Part shown: one piece after another, positions 1-8,196 of the stretch
How positions within the stretch are numbered: position 1 is the stretch's first letter
How the letters are laid out: the number at the start of each line of letters is the position of its first letter
Source: Actinomycetes bacterium
GTDB taxonomy: Bacteria; Actinomycetota; Acidimicrobiia; Acidimicrobiales; Ilumatobacteraceae
Direction of reading: 5' to 3'
Assembly (NCBI GenBank): GCA_025356335.1
Contig: JANXUF010000029.1
Location: 1-35,828 of the forward strand
DNA: 35,828 nt
The notes under the pieces: model-generated
Told to the model about the DNA's origin: nothing
Seen by the model: only the letters and a program-made list of their open reading frames with translations
The model's database searches: none
Made by a program: the position numbers and the translations under genes

Positions 1-567
1 CGGAACCGTCGCCCGTACGTGGTCGGTGATCAACTGCAGTAGCAGGCTGTAGGAATCGAACAGTCGGTCCATGTCGCCGACGTAGCGGGTGCCGTGCCGG
101 CTCGTCAGGACAGCGGGATCGCGGTAGAAGCGGTAGCGACCGCCGAGCCTGGCGTCGTAGGCGATGTACCGTGTGCTCTGTTCGAGGTAGCTCATCAGCC
201 GGCCCCATTCGAGGATCTTGGTGAGCACATTGGAGGCCTGCTCACACGCCAGGTGCACGCCTCCGAGCTGGGCGACGGAATCGTCTCCGTACTCGAAGAA
301 CACCTTTTCGTAGAGCTCCTCTGCCCGGTGCAGGCCGATGGTTGCGTCCATCGTCTGGTCACCGCTGATATCGAGCTCGCCGACGAATTCGTCGATGAAC
401 AACCGCCGGAGGCTCTTCGACGAACGCGAATAGCGTGCGAACAGCGCTCCCTTCACGACCTCCGGAAGGTTGACCAGCGCGAACACCGGGCCATCCAGAT
501 TGGTGAAGTAGCGCCGGAGCACGTCTGACTCTTCATCTGAAAACGTTTCAGGGACGTACACCGTCAC
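1..567 (-). CDS. FAD-dependent thymidylate synthase (ThyX-like), C-terminus cut by window edge
   Basis: The visible 189 residues resemble the N-terminal part of the long actinobacterial ThyX-family proteins, which make dTMP from dUMP using FAD, NADPH and methylene-tetrahydrofolate. Residues 41-61 (start ALFARYSRSS) are typical of this family. Residues 94-134 match the ThyX core, including the segment WGRLMSYLEQSTRY at 121-134, which lines up with the family signature RHRxxSYxQQSxRY. The first Arg and the His of RHR are replaced by Trp-Gly, while the second Arg, the Ser and the final QSxRY are kept. The catalytic version may lie in a second domain outside the window. The GTG at 567 is chosen because a TAGACT hexamer ends 8 nt upstream, fitting leaderless initiation. 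The gene follows the M20 gene on the same strand. Family assignment is fairly secure; activity is uncertain. Confidence 0.68.
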   Translation of the reverse strand, partial: MTVYVPETFSDEESDVLRRYFTNLDGPVFALVNLPEVVKGALFARYSRSSKSLRRLFIDEFVGELDISGDQTMDATIGLHRAEELYEKVFFEYGDDSVAQLGGVHLACEQASNVLTKILEWGRLMSYLEQSTRYIAYDARLGGRYRFYRDPAVLTSRHGTRYVGDMDRLFDSYSLLLQLITDHVRATVP

Positions 568-575
568 AGTCGTCG

Positions 576-581
576 AGTCTA
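576..581 (-). promoter_or_regulatory. Putative -10 box of a leaderless promoter for the thyX-like gene
   Basis: TAGACT on the minus strand, followed by 8 nt and then the GTG start at 567. It fits the TAnnnT-N6-8-start pattern repeated across this window. I see no convincing -35 box and no Shine-Dalgarno sequence in front of this start. Confidence 0.3.
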
Positions 582-611
582 CGAGACTGCCTCGGAGGCT
601 GACGGGGATGC

Positions 612-1817
612 TCAGCGATCGCCGACGTGAACGTCGTCATCGGTGCGGTTGAATGCAGCGGTCACCGATTGGCGCAGCGCGGCGTCGCTCCAGTAGTCGA
701 TGGCTGTCATCGCCATTGCCTTCGCTCCGTCGAGTACCGCTTTGTCCCCGTCGGGGCTGACCGCCCACGTGGCGAATTCCTGGGTATGGATGGCGACCCC
801 GTCCGGGGCGACTTTGATCATCGGGTGGATCGATGGGACCAGGTAGCTGATGTTGCCCATATCGGTTGAACCGACGACCAATTTGCCGAGTTGACGTGGA
901 TCGGAGACGCAGCGGCCGATCCGGGCGGCATTGGCGACGTACGAGTTGGCGAGCGGACCATTCGTGCGCAGATCAGTGTAGGGACGGGGCGCCCACTGAT
1001 GTGTGCACGAGCAGCCGCTCGCTGCTGCGCCAGCCTCGAGCGCCGTGAGCACCCGCTGTTTCAGCGGTGCCAGGCTCGCAACGGTCGGCGAGCGCACGAA
1101 CCAGCGGCTCGCTGCCTCCTGAGGAACGATGTTGGGCACTCCCCCACCGTTGGTGAAGATGCCGTGCACGCGTTCCGTCGGCAGGATGTGCTGGCGCAGC
1201 GCAGCGACGCTCATGTAGCCGAGTACTGCGGCATCGAGCGCATTGAGGCCCAGCTGCGGAGCCGCAGCAGCGTGCGCCGCCTTACCGAAGTAGGTGATGT
1301 CGAGGGTCTCGATGGCGATCGCTTCGATCTCCGTGAGATCGGCATCGGCGCCGTGGACCATCATCGCCACGTCGACATCATCGAACGCTCCCTGCTGAGC
1401 GAGGGCGATCTTGCCACCACCGCCCTCTTCCGCCGGGGTGCCGATGATGCTGACCCGTCCCGCTGCTTGGTGTGCAACGGCTGCGAGCCCGAGCCCGGCT
1501 CCGAGCCCGGCTGCAGCGATGACGTTGTGTCCGCATGCGTGGCCGATGTCGGGAAGCGCGTCGTATTCGCAGAGCACCGCAACGGTCGGTGAGCCGAGGG
1601 CTCCGACGTCAGCCCGGAACGCCGTGTCGAGACCGTACGCCTTCCGCCGAGGCGACAGGCCGGCGTTCGACAACGCTTCGGTCAGTACACGGTGGGCGTG
1701 GTGCTCTTCGAAGTTCAGTTCCGGATGGGCGTGGATGTCGTGGGACACGCCATACAGCGTTGCAGCGAGTCGATCGATCTCGACGATCGCCCGCCGCTTC
1801 AGCTCGTCGGCGTCCAT
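612..1817 (-). CDS. M20 family metallo-amidohydrolase / peptidase (AbgB/ACY1L2-like)
   Basis: A 401-residue protein of the M20D group, which hydrolyses amide bonds of N-acyl amino acids, p-aminobenzoyl-glutamate or dipeptides with a di-metal centre. Visible motifs are HPELNFEEH at 31-39, the metal-binding segment CEYDALPDIGHACGHN at 83-98 (Cys95, His97), GTPAEEGGGGK at 126-136 with the catalytic Glu130/Glu131 pair, His155, and a dimerisation lid from about 165 to 290. There is no signal peptide, so it should act in the cytoplasm. GGAG lies 5 nt before the ATG. It starts 13 bp after the stop of the MDR oxidoreductase, so the two are probably co-transcribed. The natural substrate cannot be told from sequence; 'amidohydrolase' is the safe name. 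Confidence 0.9.
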   Translation of the reverse strand: MDADELKRRAIVEIDRLAATLYGVSHDIHAHPELNFEEHHAHRVLTEALSNAGLSPRRKAYGLDTAFRADVGALGSPTVAVLCEYDALPDIGHACGHNVIAAAGLGAGLGLAAVAHQAAGRVSIIGTPAEEGGGGKIALAQQGAFDDVDVAMMVHGADADLTEIEAIAIETLDITYFGKAAHAAAAPQLGLNALDAAVLGYMSVAALRQHILPTERVHGIFTNGGGVPNIVPQEAASRWFVRSPTVASLAPLKQRVLTALEAGAAASGCSCTHQWAPRPYTDLRTNGPLANSYVANAARIGRCVSDPRQLGKLVVGSTDMGNISYLVPSIHPMIKVAPDGVAIHTQEFATWAVSPDGDKAVLDGAKAMAMTAIDYWSDAALRQSVTAAFNRTDDDVHVGDR

Positions 1818-1830
1818 CGTCGCTCCGTTC

Positions 1831-2898
1831 TCATGCGGGCTCTGTTCTCACGCCAGGCTCTGCTCCGAGGCCAGGCTCGGAGAGGCCTGCAAGAGGAGCA
1901 CCGTGCCGCAGGACGATCTTGCCGAGTTGCTCACCCGTTTCGAGCCGGTGGAGCGCTGCCAGGTAGTCCGGGAGTCCGAAGACATCATCCACCTGTACGG
2001 CTACACCGGTCTGCATCAGTCGCAGCAGTTGATCGAATTCCTGATAGCTGCCCATCGATGACCCGATGATCTCGAACTGTTTGAAGAACAGCCTCGGCAG
2101 GTTGATCTCGACGGTGGGCCCGGATGTCCCACCGCAGACCACCAGCCGTCCGCCAGGCTTCAACGATCGGACCGACTGCTCCCACGTTGCCGGCCCGACG
2201 CTTTCGATGACCACGTCGGCCTGCACGGGCCAGCTTCGGTCGCCGGAGTCGTACGCCGCCTCGGCACCGAGCGCCAACGCCTGGTCCCGCTTCGATTCCG
2301 CTCGCGAGGTCACGACGACTCTGGCACCCATCTTGGTGGCGAGTGCCAGCGCAGCAGTCGAGACGCCAGAACCGATACCGACGACGAGTACCGTCTGGCC
2401 GGCTTCGAGACGCGCCCGACGGAGCATCCGATAGGCGGTCAGGTAGGCGAGCGGGAACGCTGCGGATTCCTGCCAGGTGAGGTTCGTCGGGCGATGTCGT
2501 ACGTTGCGCGCCGGGGCGACGGCATACGTGGCATGTCCGCCCCAGGTGTGTTCGCCGTAGATCTGGAAGCCCTTGCCCATCGGGCTGTCGTTGCCGAGCG
2601 AGATGATGTCGTCGAGTGGCGAGACACCCGGGTTGATCACGACTTCGTCTCCGACCGCGACGTTGGTGACTGCAGATCCGGTTGCGTCGACAATGCCGGC
2701 GACGTCGCAGCCGGGAACGTGCGGGACCGAAGGTTTCGGCATACCTCGCGTCACCCACAGATCCATGTGGTTCAGAGCGCTGGTGACCACCCGGATGCGG
2801 ACATCGTCGGCGGCGAGTTCCGGAACGGTGATCTGTCCCCAACGATAGGACCCTGGCGCCTGGTCGAGAATCCACGCATCCATCGTCTCGGCGCTCAT
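1831..2898 (-). CDS. MDR superfamily NAD(P)-dependent oxidoreductase (zinc-binding dehydrogenase-like)
   Basis: A 355-residue medium-chain dehydrogenase/reductase. The GroES-like N-terminal half includes NHMDLWVTRG and PGCDVAG. The Rossmann NAD(P) site follows at VVGIGSGVSTAALALA, then TSRAESKR. In the structural-zinc lobe the usual four cysteines are absent, and the catalytic-zinc Cys is replaced by Asn in NHMDLW, so it probably works without zinc, more like a quinone or enoyl reductase than an alcohol dehydrogenase. I chose the ATG at 2898 because AGGGTG lies just upstream; a GTG at 2907 is also possible. The last ~20 residues are a low-complexity Gly/Glu/Pro tail built from short imperfect DNA repeats. 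It sits between the DAG-kinase-like gene and the M20 gene, all on one strand. Substrate unknown. Confidence 0.85.
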   Translation of the reverse strand: MSAETMDAWILDQAPGSYRWGQITVPELAADDVRIRVVTSALNHMDLWVTRGMPKPSVPHVPGCDVAGIVDATGSAVTNVAVGDEVVINPGVSPLDDIISLGNDSPMGKGFQIYGEHTWGGHATYAVAPARNVRHRPTNLTWQESAAFPLAYLTAYRMLRRARLEAGQTVLVVGIGSGVSTAALALATKMGARVVVTSRAESKRDQALALGAEAAYDSGDRSWPVQADVVIESVGPATWEQSVRSLKPGGRLVVCGGTSGPTVEINLPRLFFKQFEIIGSSMGSYQEFDQLLRLMQTGVAVQVDDVFGLPDYLAALHRLETGEQLGKIVLRHGAPLAGLSEPGLGAEPGVRTEPA

Positions 2899-2919
2899 CT
2901 CGATCACCCTAGCGAGGGT

Positions 2920-3552
2920 TCATATGTAGATGTCGAAGGCGTCGGGTCGGACCGTGACGGTCAGTTCGCCGGTGAACGTGTAGGTCTCACCGTCGAGCAG
3001 CAGCACCTGGTCACGCTCGACCCGTCCGTGCCACTGCTTCGACCGTGTCTCGCCGAGCGCAGGATGGGGCAGGTGCGTGCCGGTGACGAGGCGCCGTTTC
3101 GCCTGCTGTCGTTGCCGTACGTCGAAGCGGCCAACGGTGGCGATGACGTCGAGGCGACCGTCGTTGGGATGGCTACGCGGGGCAACGTCCCAGTTCCCGA
3201 TGAATTGAGCATTCATCAGCGCTGTCAGCGGTCCGCTCCACGCTCGCCAGCCCGGACGTCGGATGATCGCGTGACTGCAGAACCACACGGATCGTCCATC
3301 GAAATCGGTGCGCGCGCAGTCCATCGGCAGCCGCTGCAGTTCTGCGGCCACTTCGAGTTCGGCAGGATCCTTGGATGCAGCGACGGTCCGCGCCAGATCG
3401 CCGCCACCGTTGACCAGACCGACCGCCAACCGCTCGTCCAAGCGCATGGCGGCATTCAGCAAGCGGTGCAACTCGGCATCGGTCGTCGCGACGCCGAGTC
3501 CCGTCGGGCGCGACACGAGCGATCCCCACTCCTCGCCACGCTTGATCGTCAT
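2920..3552 (-). CDS. Diacylglycerol kinase-like protein (NAD kinase/DAGK fold, C-terminal type)
   Basis: A 210-residue protein of a compact actinobacterial family related to the diacylglycerol/sphingosine kinase fold. GLVNGGGDLARTVA at about 45-58 is a Gly-rich turn comparable to the kinase GGDGT loop but not identical. The segment MNAQFIGNWDVAPRSHPNDGRLDVI at about 112-136 corresponds to the family's C-terminal hallmark. GTHLPHPAL and an Asp-Gly-Glu near 187 follow. Its ATG overlaps the helY TGA (ATGA), so it is translationally coupled to helY. Without a full GGDGT nucleotide loop, kinase activity should not be assumed; a lipid-binding or regulatory role is possible. No signal peptide or membrane segment is seen. 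Confidence 0.75.
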   Translation of the reverse strand: MTIKRGEEWGSLVSRPTGLGVATTDAELHRLLNAAMRLDERLAVGLVNGGGDLARTVAASKDPAELEVAAELQRLPMDCARTDFDGRSVWFCSHAIIRRPGWRAWSGPLTALMNAQFIGNWDVAPRSHPNDGRLDVIATVGRFDVRQRQQAKRRLVTGTHLPHPALGETRSKQWHGRVERDQVLLLDGETYTFTGELTVTVRPDAFDIYI

Positions 3553-6392
3553 GACTGCGGAGGAGGGTCGTGCGCCGATCCCTGGCCGTCCTCGTTGTCG
3601 TCGCTGTCGACATCCGGGTCGAGCAGTGTGTGCTGCACCACCGGCGAAACCTCGTCATCGAAATCTTCGAGTTCGTCGTCGCCGAGGGCGACCGCCCCGA
3701 CAGAACTGGACGCAGAAACGACGCCGCGGAACAGACGATCACTCGCCTGCTGCGCCGCGCGCCGAGTCGACGACTTCGGGGCGACGAGGCTGAGTTGACG
3801 AAGGACGTCGATGAGCTGTTTGACGTTGCGGACGAAGTCCCCACCCGACAGTTCCTCTGCTTCGACGACTTCGGCGAAGCCCTCCCCCGCCGCCCATGCG
3901 AAGGCAATTGCTGCGAACGTCGGGTCTGGCGCGCGGTGCGGCGAAAGCCCTGCGCGCTCTTCGTCGATGGCGATGTCCTCCGAGAGTGTCTGGATCCGAA
4001 GCCAGCGTTTGCGCACCGCACCAGACGGGAACCACGGGGCTGGTGGGGCGTCAGGGCTGCGGTGTTCGTAGGTGACCACGCTGACCAGCGCCGCCAGTGC
4101 AGACGGTTCGAGGTCGTCGAACAACCCGAGATGCAGGGCCTCAGCGACGAGCAGGTCGCATTCGTGGAAGGTGCGCACCAACGTACTGCCGCGCTCGGTC
4201 AGCGCCCAGCCGTTGACGTAGCCCCAACGTCGGAGGATGTCGAGCACGCCGTCGAACTGGCGGCTGATGGTCTTGTTCCTGCCGCTGACGCGCTCACGCA
4301 GATCGTCGACTTCTCGCTGGATGCGCTCTGCCTGCACGACCGATCGAAGCCGGGCGTGGAGGTCCGGATCGTCTTCGACGCCGAACGACCCGTCTTCGAC
4401 GCCGGATGATCGGTCCTCGACACCGGCTGACCGACCCCGGTTGCCGTCACGGCGACCGGAGCGTGATCCGGCATGGCCGGATCTCGGCGCGGTCTTGAGC
4501 TTTTCCAAGGCGTGCACGACGGCCCGCTGGAAGTTCTGACCGTTCGGCGAGAACGGCACCGGCAGTTGGATGACACCGACGGGCTTCGGCGGTTCGGTGA
4601 AGTCGTCCGGAGCGAGGTGCAGTGTGTCGCGGCGCATCGTCAGCGCCGACACGCGCATCCCCTCCTTGCGGTGGGCGGTCGTCAGGACCGCAACCTTGCC
4701 GACGTATTTGCCCTTCTCGACGAACAGCACGTCGCCCGGTTTGAGACGGGCCATACCGACGGAGATCATCTCGATCTCGTCAGGTCTGCCTGCCCTGCGT
4801 TCGGACCGAGAGGTTGCAGTGCGATAGGCGTAGATGTCGCCATAGGGGCTCTCGGCGGCCACTCTGGCAGTGGTGAGGTCGGTGAGCCGACGGTCGAGGC
4901 GTGCCTCGAGACGGACGACGTCGCGGTCGGCCTGGTACTGGGCGAACGAGAGGTCGAGCAGATGGTGGGCCTGTTCGCTCGTGTAGGAGCGAACGAGGTT
5001 TGCCGCCATGTTGTAGGTGGGGCGAAACGCAGAGTGCAGATGGAACGTCTTGCTCGAGGCCAGCGTGGCGACCTGCTCGAAGGTGACGAACGGATTCCAC
5101 AGCACGATCGCCTGGCCGGAGGCGTCGATTCCTCGACGCCCGGCCCGACCAGTGAGTTGTGTGTACTCGCCAGGAGTGAGCGATGTGTGGTGTTCACCTG
5201 TGAACTTCGTGAGCTTTTCGATCACGACCGATCGCGCCGGCATGTTGATGCCCACCGCAAGCGTCTCCGTGGCGAAAACGACCTTGATCAACCCTTCGGT
5301 GAAACACGCCTCGACGACCTCTTTGAAGGGTGGAACCATGCCGGCATGATGGGTGGCGATGCCGGCTTCGAGGGAGGCAAGGAACGTGTTGTAACCGAGT
5401 ACGCGTAGGTCGCCAGGATCCAGTCCTTCCAGACGGCGGTCGACGATCTCGCGTATGCGGATGCGGGCTGCGGCGTCGGTCAGTCGCAGTCCAGCGTCGA
5501 GGCACGACTTGGCTGCCGCCTCGCACTGGTTGCGGCTGAAGATGAAGAAGATCGCCGGGAGCATGCCTTCTCGGTCGAGGCGCTCGACGACATCGGGACG
5601 ACTCGGGGTGAAGAGCACCCGTCGTGCACCCCCCACCTTGCCGCGCCCGCCGCGCCAGCGCTTGTTGGCATCCTCGTCGAGGCGGCTCGCCTCGGGGTTC
5701 GGTCGTCCATCGATGATCGTCGGCATCAGATGAAGGCGATCCGATGTCTTGTCTCCGACCATGTAGAGGTTGTCGAGCCGCACCGGCCGTTTCGATTCGA
5801 CGACGGGAATCGTCGGACCGCGAACGGTCGAGATCCAATCGGTCAGTTCGACGGCGTTGGAGACCGTCGCCGAGAGGCACACCAGCCGCACCGATCGCGG
5901 CAGGTGGATGATGACTTCCTCCCAGACAGGCCCGCGGTATGTGTCCTGGATGAAGTGGACCTCGTCGAGCACGACGAAGGCGAGGTCGTCGAGCGCCGAT
6001 GATCCGGCATAGATCATGTTGCGCAGCACTTCGGTCGTCATCACGACGACCTGGGCGTCACCGTTGATCGAGTTGTCACCGGTCAGCAGACCGACGTTGT
6101 CGGTGCCGTGGAGGCGCGTCAGGTCGATGAACTTCTGGTTCGACAATGCCTTGATCGGCGCCGTGTAGAACGCCCGCTTGCCGTCGGCGAGCGCTTTGGC
6201 GATCGCATATTCGGCGACGACCGTCTTGCCGGATCCTGTCGGGGCGGCAACCAGCACGGACCTGCCTTCGTCGAGCGCATCGAGTGCCTCGAGTTGGAAG
6301 GTGTCGAGTGGGAACGGATAGTGGGCGATGAGCTCGCTCCGGTGGGCGCGCACCTGACCATTGTTACTGGTCGTCACGTCAACTTCGCTCAT
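3549..6392 (-). CDS. helY: Ski2/Mtr4-like DEAD/DEAH-box RNA helicase HelY
   Basis: A 947-residue superfamily 2 helicase. Motif I is APTGSGKT at 50-57, motif II DEVH at 143-146, motif III SAT in LSATVSNAVE, and motif VI QLTGRAGRRG near 412-421. A charged linker around 650-700 contains a repeated SSGVED/SFGVED element. The C-terminal DSHCT domain is visible from about 735 (FHECDLLVAEALHLGLF) to 890 (LIDVLRQLS). Ski2-like helicases unwind RNA for degradation or ribosome-associated processing. An AGGAG sequence lies 10 nt before the ATG. The gene is 77 bp downstream of tatC on the same strand, the same order (tatA/B-tatC-helY) as in mycobacteria, which supports the name. The ~50 acidic residues at the end are not part of the domain. 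Confidence 0.93.
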   Translation of the reverse strand: MSEVDVTTSNNGQVRAHRSELIAHYPFPLDTFQLEALDALDEGRSVLVAAPTGSGKTVVAEYAIAKALADGKRAFYTAPIKALSNQKFIDLTRLHGTDNVGLLTGDNSINGDAQVVVMTTEVLRNMIYAGSSALDDLAFVVLDEVHFIQDTYRGPVWEEVIIHLPRSVRLVCLSATVSNAVELTDWISTVRGPTIPVVESKRPVRLDNLYMVGDKTSDRLHLMPTIIDGRPNPEASRLDEDANKRWRGGRGKVGGARRVLFTPSRPDVVERLDREGMLPAIFFIFSRNQCEAAAKSCLDAGLRLTDAAARIRIREIVDRRLEGLDPGDLRVLGYNTFLASLEAGIATHHAGMVPPFKEVVEACFTEGLIKVVFATETLAVGINMPARSVVIEKLTKFTGEHHTSLTPGEYTQLTGRAGRRGIDASGQAIVLWNPFVTFEQVATLASSKTFHLHSAFRPTYNMAANLVRSYTSEQAHHLLDLSFAQYQADRDVVRLEARLDRRLTDLTTARVAAESPYGDIYAYRTATSRSERRAGRPDEIEMISVGMARLKPGDVLFVEKGKYVGKVAVLTTAHRKEGMRVSALTMRRDTLHLAPDDFTEPPKPVGVIQLPVPFSPNGQNFQRAVVHALEKLKTAPRSGHAGSRSGRRDGNRGRSAGVEDRSSGVEDGSFGVEDDPDLHARLRSVVQAERIQREVDDLRERVSGRNKTISRQFDGVLDILRRWGYVNGWALTERGSTLVRTFHECDLLVAEALHLGLFDDLEPSALAALVSVVTYEHRSPDAPPAPWFPSGAVRKRWLRIQTLSEDIAIDEERAGLSPHRAPDPTFAAIAFAWAAGEGFAEVVEAEELSGGDFVRNVKQLIDVLRQLSLVAPKSSTRRAAQQASDRLFRGVVSASSSVGAVALGDDELEDFDDEVSPVVQHTLLDPDVDSDDNEDGQGSAHDPPPQS

Positions 6393-6469
6393 CTGTGGAC
6401 GACTCCTGTGTCATCGATCCGCAATCGGCCGGAGACGCCGCTCACCTCACGCTTGGACCGCTCAATTCG

Positions 6470-7285
6470 TCAGACGCCGATTGCCTGCTCCTCGGCGTCG
6501 CGTCGTTCACGCTGCTTCTGTATCCGCATGCCGACGAGTGCGGCCACGAAGTACAGGATGAGCATCGGGGTTGCGAGTGCGAAAAGGCTGAACGGATCAC
6601 CGCTCGGGGTGATGACGGCGGCGATCACGACGATGCCGACGATCGCATATCGCCAGTTCTTCAGCAGCGTGCGATAGCTGATGACGCCGACGAGCATCAG
6701 GAAAACGAGCAACAGCGGGAACTCGAGGCCGATCCCGAAGGCAGCGGTCATCAAGCCGACAAACCCGACGTAGTCGTTCACTGTGAAGGTTGCCGTCGTC
6801 CCCTTGCCGGCCCACGAGATGAGGAAGCTGAGCGCTGGCTCGAGCGAGATGTAGGCGATGAAGGCACCGAGGAGAAAAAGGAACACCGCCGAGAGGATGA
6901 ACGGAATTGCGTACTTCTTCTCGTTGGGATGCAGTCCTGGGACGATGAACTTCCACAACTGCCAGAGGATGACGGGGATGGCCAGGAAGATACCTGCGTA
7001 GCTGGCGATACTGATGCGGGTCGTGAAGCCGGAGAGTGGGCTGAGGAACACCAGATTGGGTTGGCATGTCGCCGCATGGCTTTTGCAGTAGGCCGTATAG
7101 GGATGCTTCAAGAAGCCGAGCACCGGTTCATAGAACGTCAGCACGAGGATGAATCCGAGTCCGACCGACAGAACGATGCGGATGATGCGCATCCGCAGTT
7201 CGGCGAGGTGATCGGTGAGGGTCATCCGATCTTCGGGAGTCTTCAGTTTGGGGCGGGCGATCCGTCCCCTGAACGGCAACTTCAT
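6470..7285 (-). CDS. tatC: Sec-independent (twin-arginine) protein translocase subunit TatC
   Basis: A 271-residue polytopic membrane protein with six hydrophobic segments. The TatC hallmarks are present: LTDHLAELRMRI near the N-terminus (the cytoplasmic signal-binding region), FLSPLSGFTTRI in the first periplasmic region, FGIGLEFPLLLVFLML in the fourth helix, and VITPSGDPFSLFALATPM near the end. TatC recognises the RR motif of folded export substrates and assembles with TatA/TatB. Its ATG overlaps the stop codon of tatB by the sequence ATGA, so the two are translationally coupled. Likely clients include the two Tat lipoproteins encoded at 23768-26271. Confidence 0.97.
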   Translation of the reverse strand: MKLPFRGRIARPKLKTPEDRMTLTDHLAELRMRIIRIVLSVGLGFILVLTFYEPVLGFLKHPYTAYCKSHAATCQPNLVFLSPLSGFTTRISIASYAGIFLAIPVILWQLWKFIVPGLHPNEKKYAIPFILSAVFLFLLGAFIAYISLEPALSFLISWAGKGTTATFTVNDYVGFVGLMTAAFGIGLEFPLLLVFLMLVGVISYRTLLKNWRYAIVGIVVIAAVITPSGDPFSLFALATPMLILYFVAALVGMRIQKQRERRDAEEQAIGV

Positions 7286-8091
7286 TCGGCGTTGGCCCCG
7301 TCGTCGGCTGGTGTCTGGCCGGCGTTGGCGATGATGTACTGCTCCTGCAGGCGAGGAGGAGCTGCGGAGTAGAAGTTCGGTCCAGGGCCCGGATCGAAGG
7401 GCTCCTCGACGGCGACGTCCTCGCCAGGGAGTTCGCCGATGTCCAGCTCGTACTTGTCGGCGATGTCGATACCGGTATTCGTTGCCGATGTCGAGGTGGA
7501 TGGTGTCGTGGATGGTGTAGCTGCGACGTCCCCGTTCTGGGACTCGTGCTCACGCATGACAGCGGCCATCGACTGCCCGAAGGTCATCTCACCGTCACTC
7601 GCTGGCGTCGCGGTCGAATCGGGCGCGGTCGAATCCAGCGCGGTCGAATCCGGAGCGTCCGTCGAATCCGGAGCGTTCGTTGCTGGCGGAGACGTCGTCT
7701 CGGCCGCGACGTCGGCCGGCGCAAAGGCAGCGGCCGCCGCTTCCGCCTGTTGGGCGGAAAGTGCAGCGGCTGCCCCAGGGACCACGGTCGAACTCGGCGT
7801 GGCCGGGTTCAGCGTCGAGTTGATCGCCCCGCGCAGTGCGTCCGTCGTCTTCTTCAGTTCTTCAGCCGGCTGATCGAAAATCCCCTTCGCCAGGTCGGCC
7901 GTGCCACGCAATTCCCGAAGCGGTTCGTCGAGCGCGTTGCGCATCTCGGACTGGAATCCGCTGCTCATCTTCTTGAACTCGGCGTAGAACTGTCCGAACT
8001 TGCGCATCGCTTCAGGGAGCTTGTCCGGACCGAGAACGACCAACGCGAGGATGAGGATGATCACCACTTCGCCACCGGTTACGTTGAACAT
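7282..8091 (-). CDS. tatB: Twin-arginine translocase TatA/TatB family subunit (TatB-like)
   Basis: A 269-residue protein. One N-terminal membrane helix (about residues 7-20, with a polar Glu8 as in TatB) is followed by the hinge GPDKLPEA at 21-28 and an amphipathic helix (MRKFGQFYAEFKKMSSGF). The rest is a long Ala/Pro/Asp/Ser/Thr-rich tail, including a stretch of DST repeats encoded at 7609-7677. The ATG at 8091 is preferred over an upstream start at 8115 because it puts the helix at the very N-terminus, as in the family, and because TAGCCT lies 8 nt before it. The stop overlaps the tatC start. Glu8 and the GP hinge favour TatB over TatA, but no second TatA-type gene is visible here, so it could serve both roles. 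Confidence 0.88.
   Translation of the reverse strand: MFNVTGGEVVIILILALVVLGPDKLPEAMRKFGQFYAEFKKMSSGFQSEMRNALDEPLRELRGTADLAKGIFDQPAEELKKTTDALRGAINSTLNPATPSSTVVPGAAAALSAQQAEAAAAAFAPADVAAETTSPPATNAPDSTDAPDSTALDSTAPDSTATPASDGEMTFGQSMAAVMREHESQNGDVAATPSTTPSTSTSATNTGIDIADKYELDIGELPGEDVAVEEPFDPGPGPNFYSAAPPRLQEQYIIANAGQTPADDGANAE
7609..7677 (-). repeat. Tandem ~15-bp repeats coding for a DST-rich segment of TatB
   Basis: Four imperfect copies of a unit like GCGGTCGAATCCG (plus strand), spaced 15, 15 and 18 bp, encode repeated Asp-Ser-Thr in the disordered TatB tail. In-frame units suggest expansion by slippage without disturbing the reading frame. Confidence 0.7.
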
Positions 8092-8099
8092 TGCAGCCG

Positions 8100-8105
8100 A
8101 GGCTA
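8100..8105 (-). promoter_or_regulatory. Putative -10 box for tatB
   Basis: TAGCCT on the minus strand, 8 nt upstream of the ATG at 8091. The extended sequence TAGCCTCGG recurs in front of the amidohydrolase at 13385 and, as TAACCTCGG, in front of prcB. No clear Shine-Dalgarno sequence precedes this start. Confidence 0.3.
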
Positions 8106-8184
8106 CTGGCAACAATCGCTGCGTGCGGTGCGTCTGAACGAGAGATTCGGGCCGTCACCACCACGTTCAGTTCACGCCTACGGG

Positions 8185-8190
8185 CACAAT
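8185..8190 (+). promoter_or_regulatory. Possible -10 box for the glycerophosphodiesterase gene
   Basis: CACAAT is followed by six bases (GGGGGT) and then the GTG start. The spacing is that of a leaderless transcript, though the G-run could alternatively be a closely placed ribosome-binding site. The hexamer is a weak match to TAnnnT. Confidence 0.2.
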
Positions 8191-8196
8191 GGGGGT

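Noticed and set aside
2920..3552. Truncated diacylglycerol kinase
   Set aside because: The 210-residue length fits a recurring compact actinobacterial family, and the gene is start-to-stop intact and coupled to helY.
2494..3798. 434-codon plus-strand open frame across the MDR, DAGK-like and helY genes
   Set aside because: It spans three recognised minus-strand genes and has no recognisable domain.
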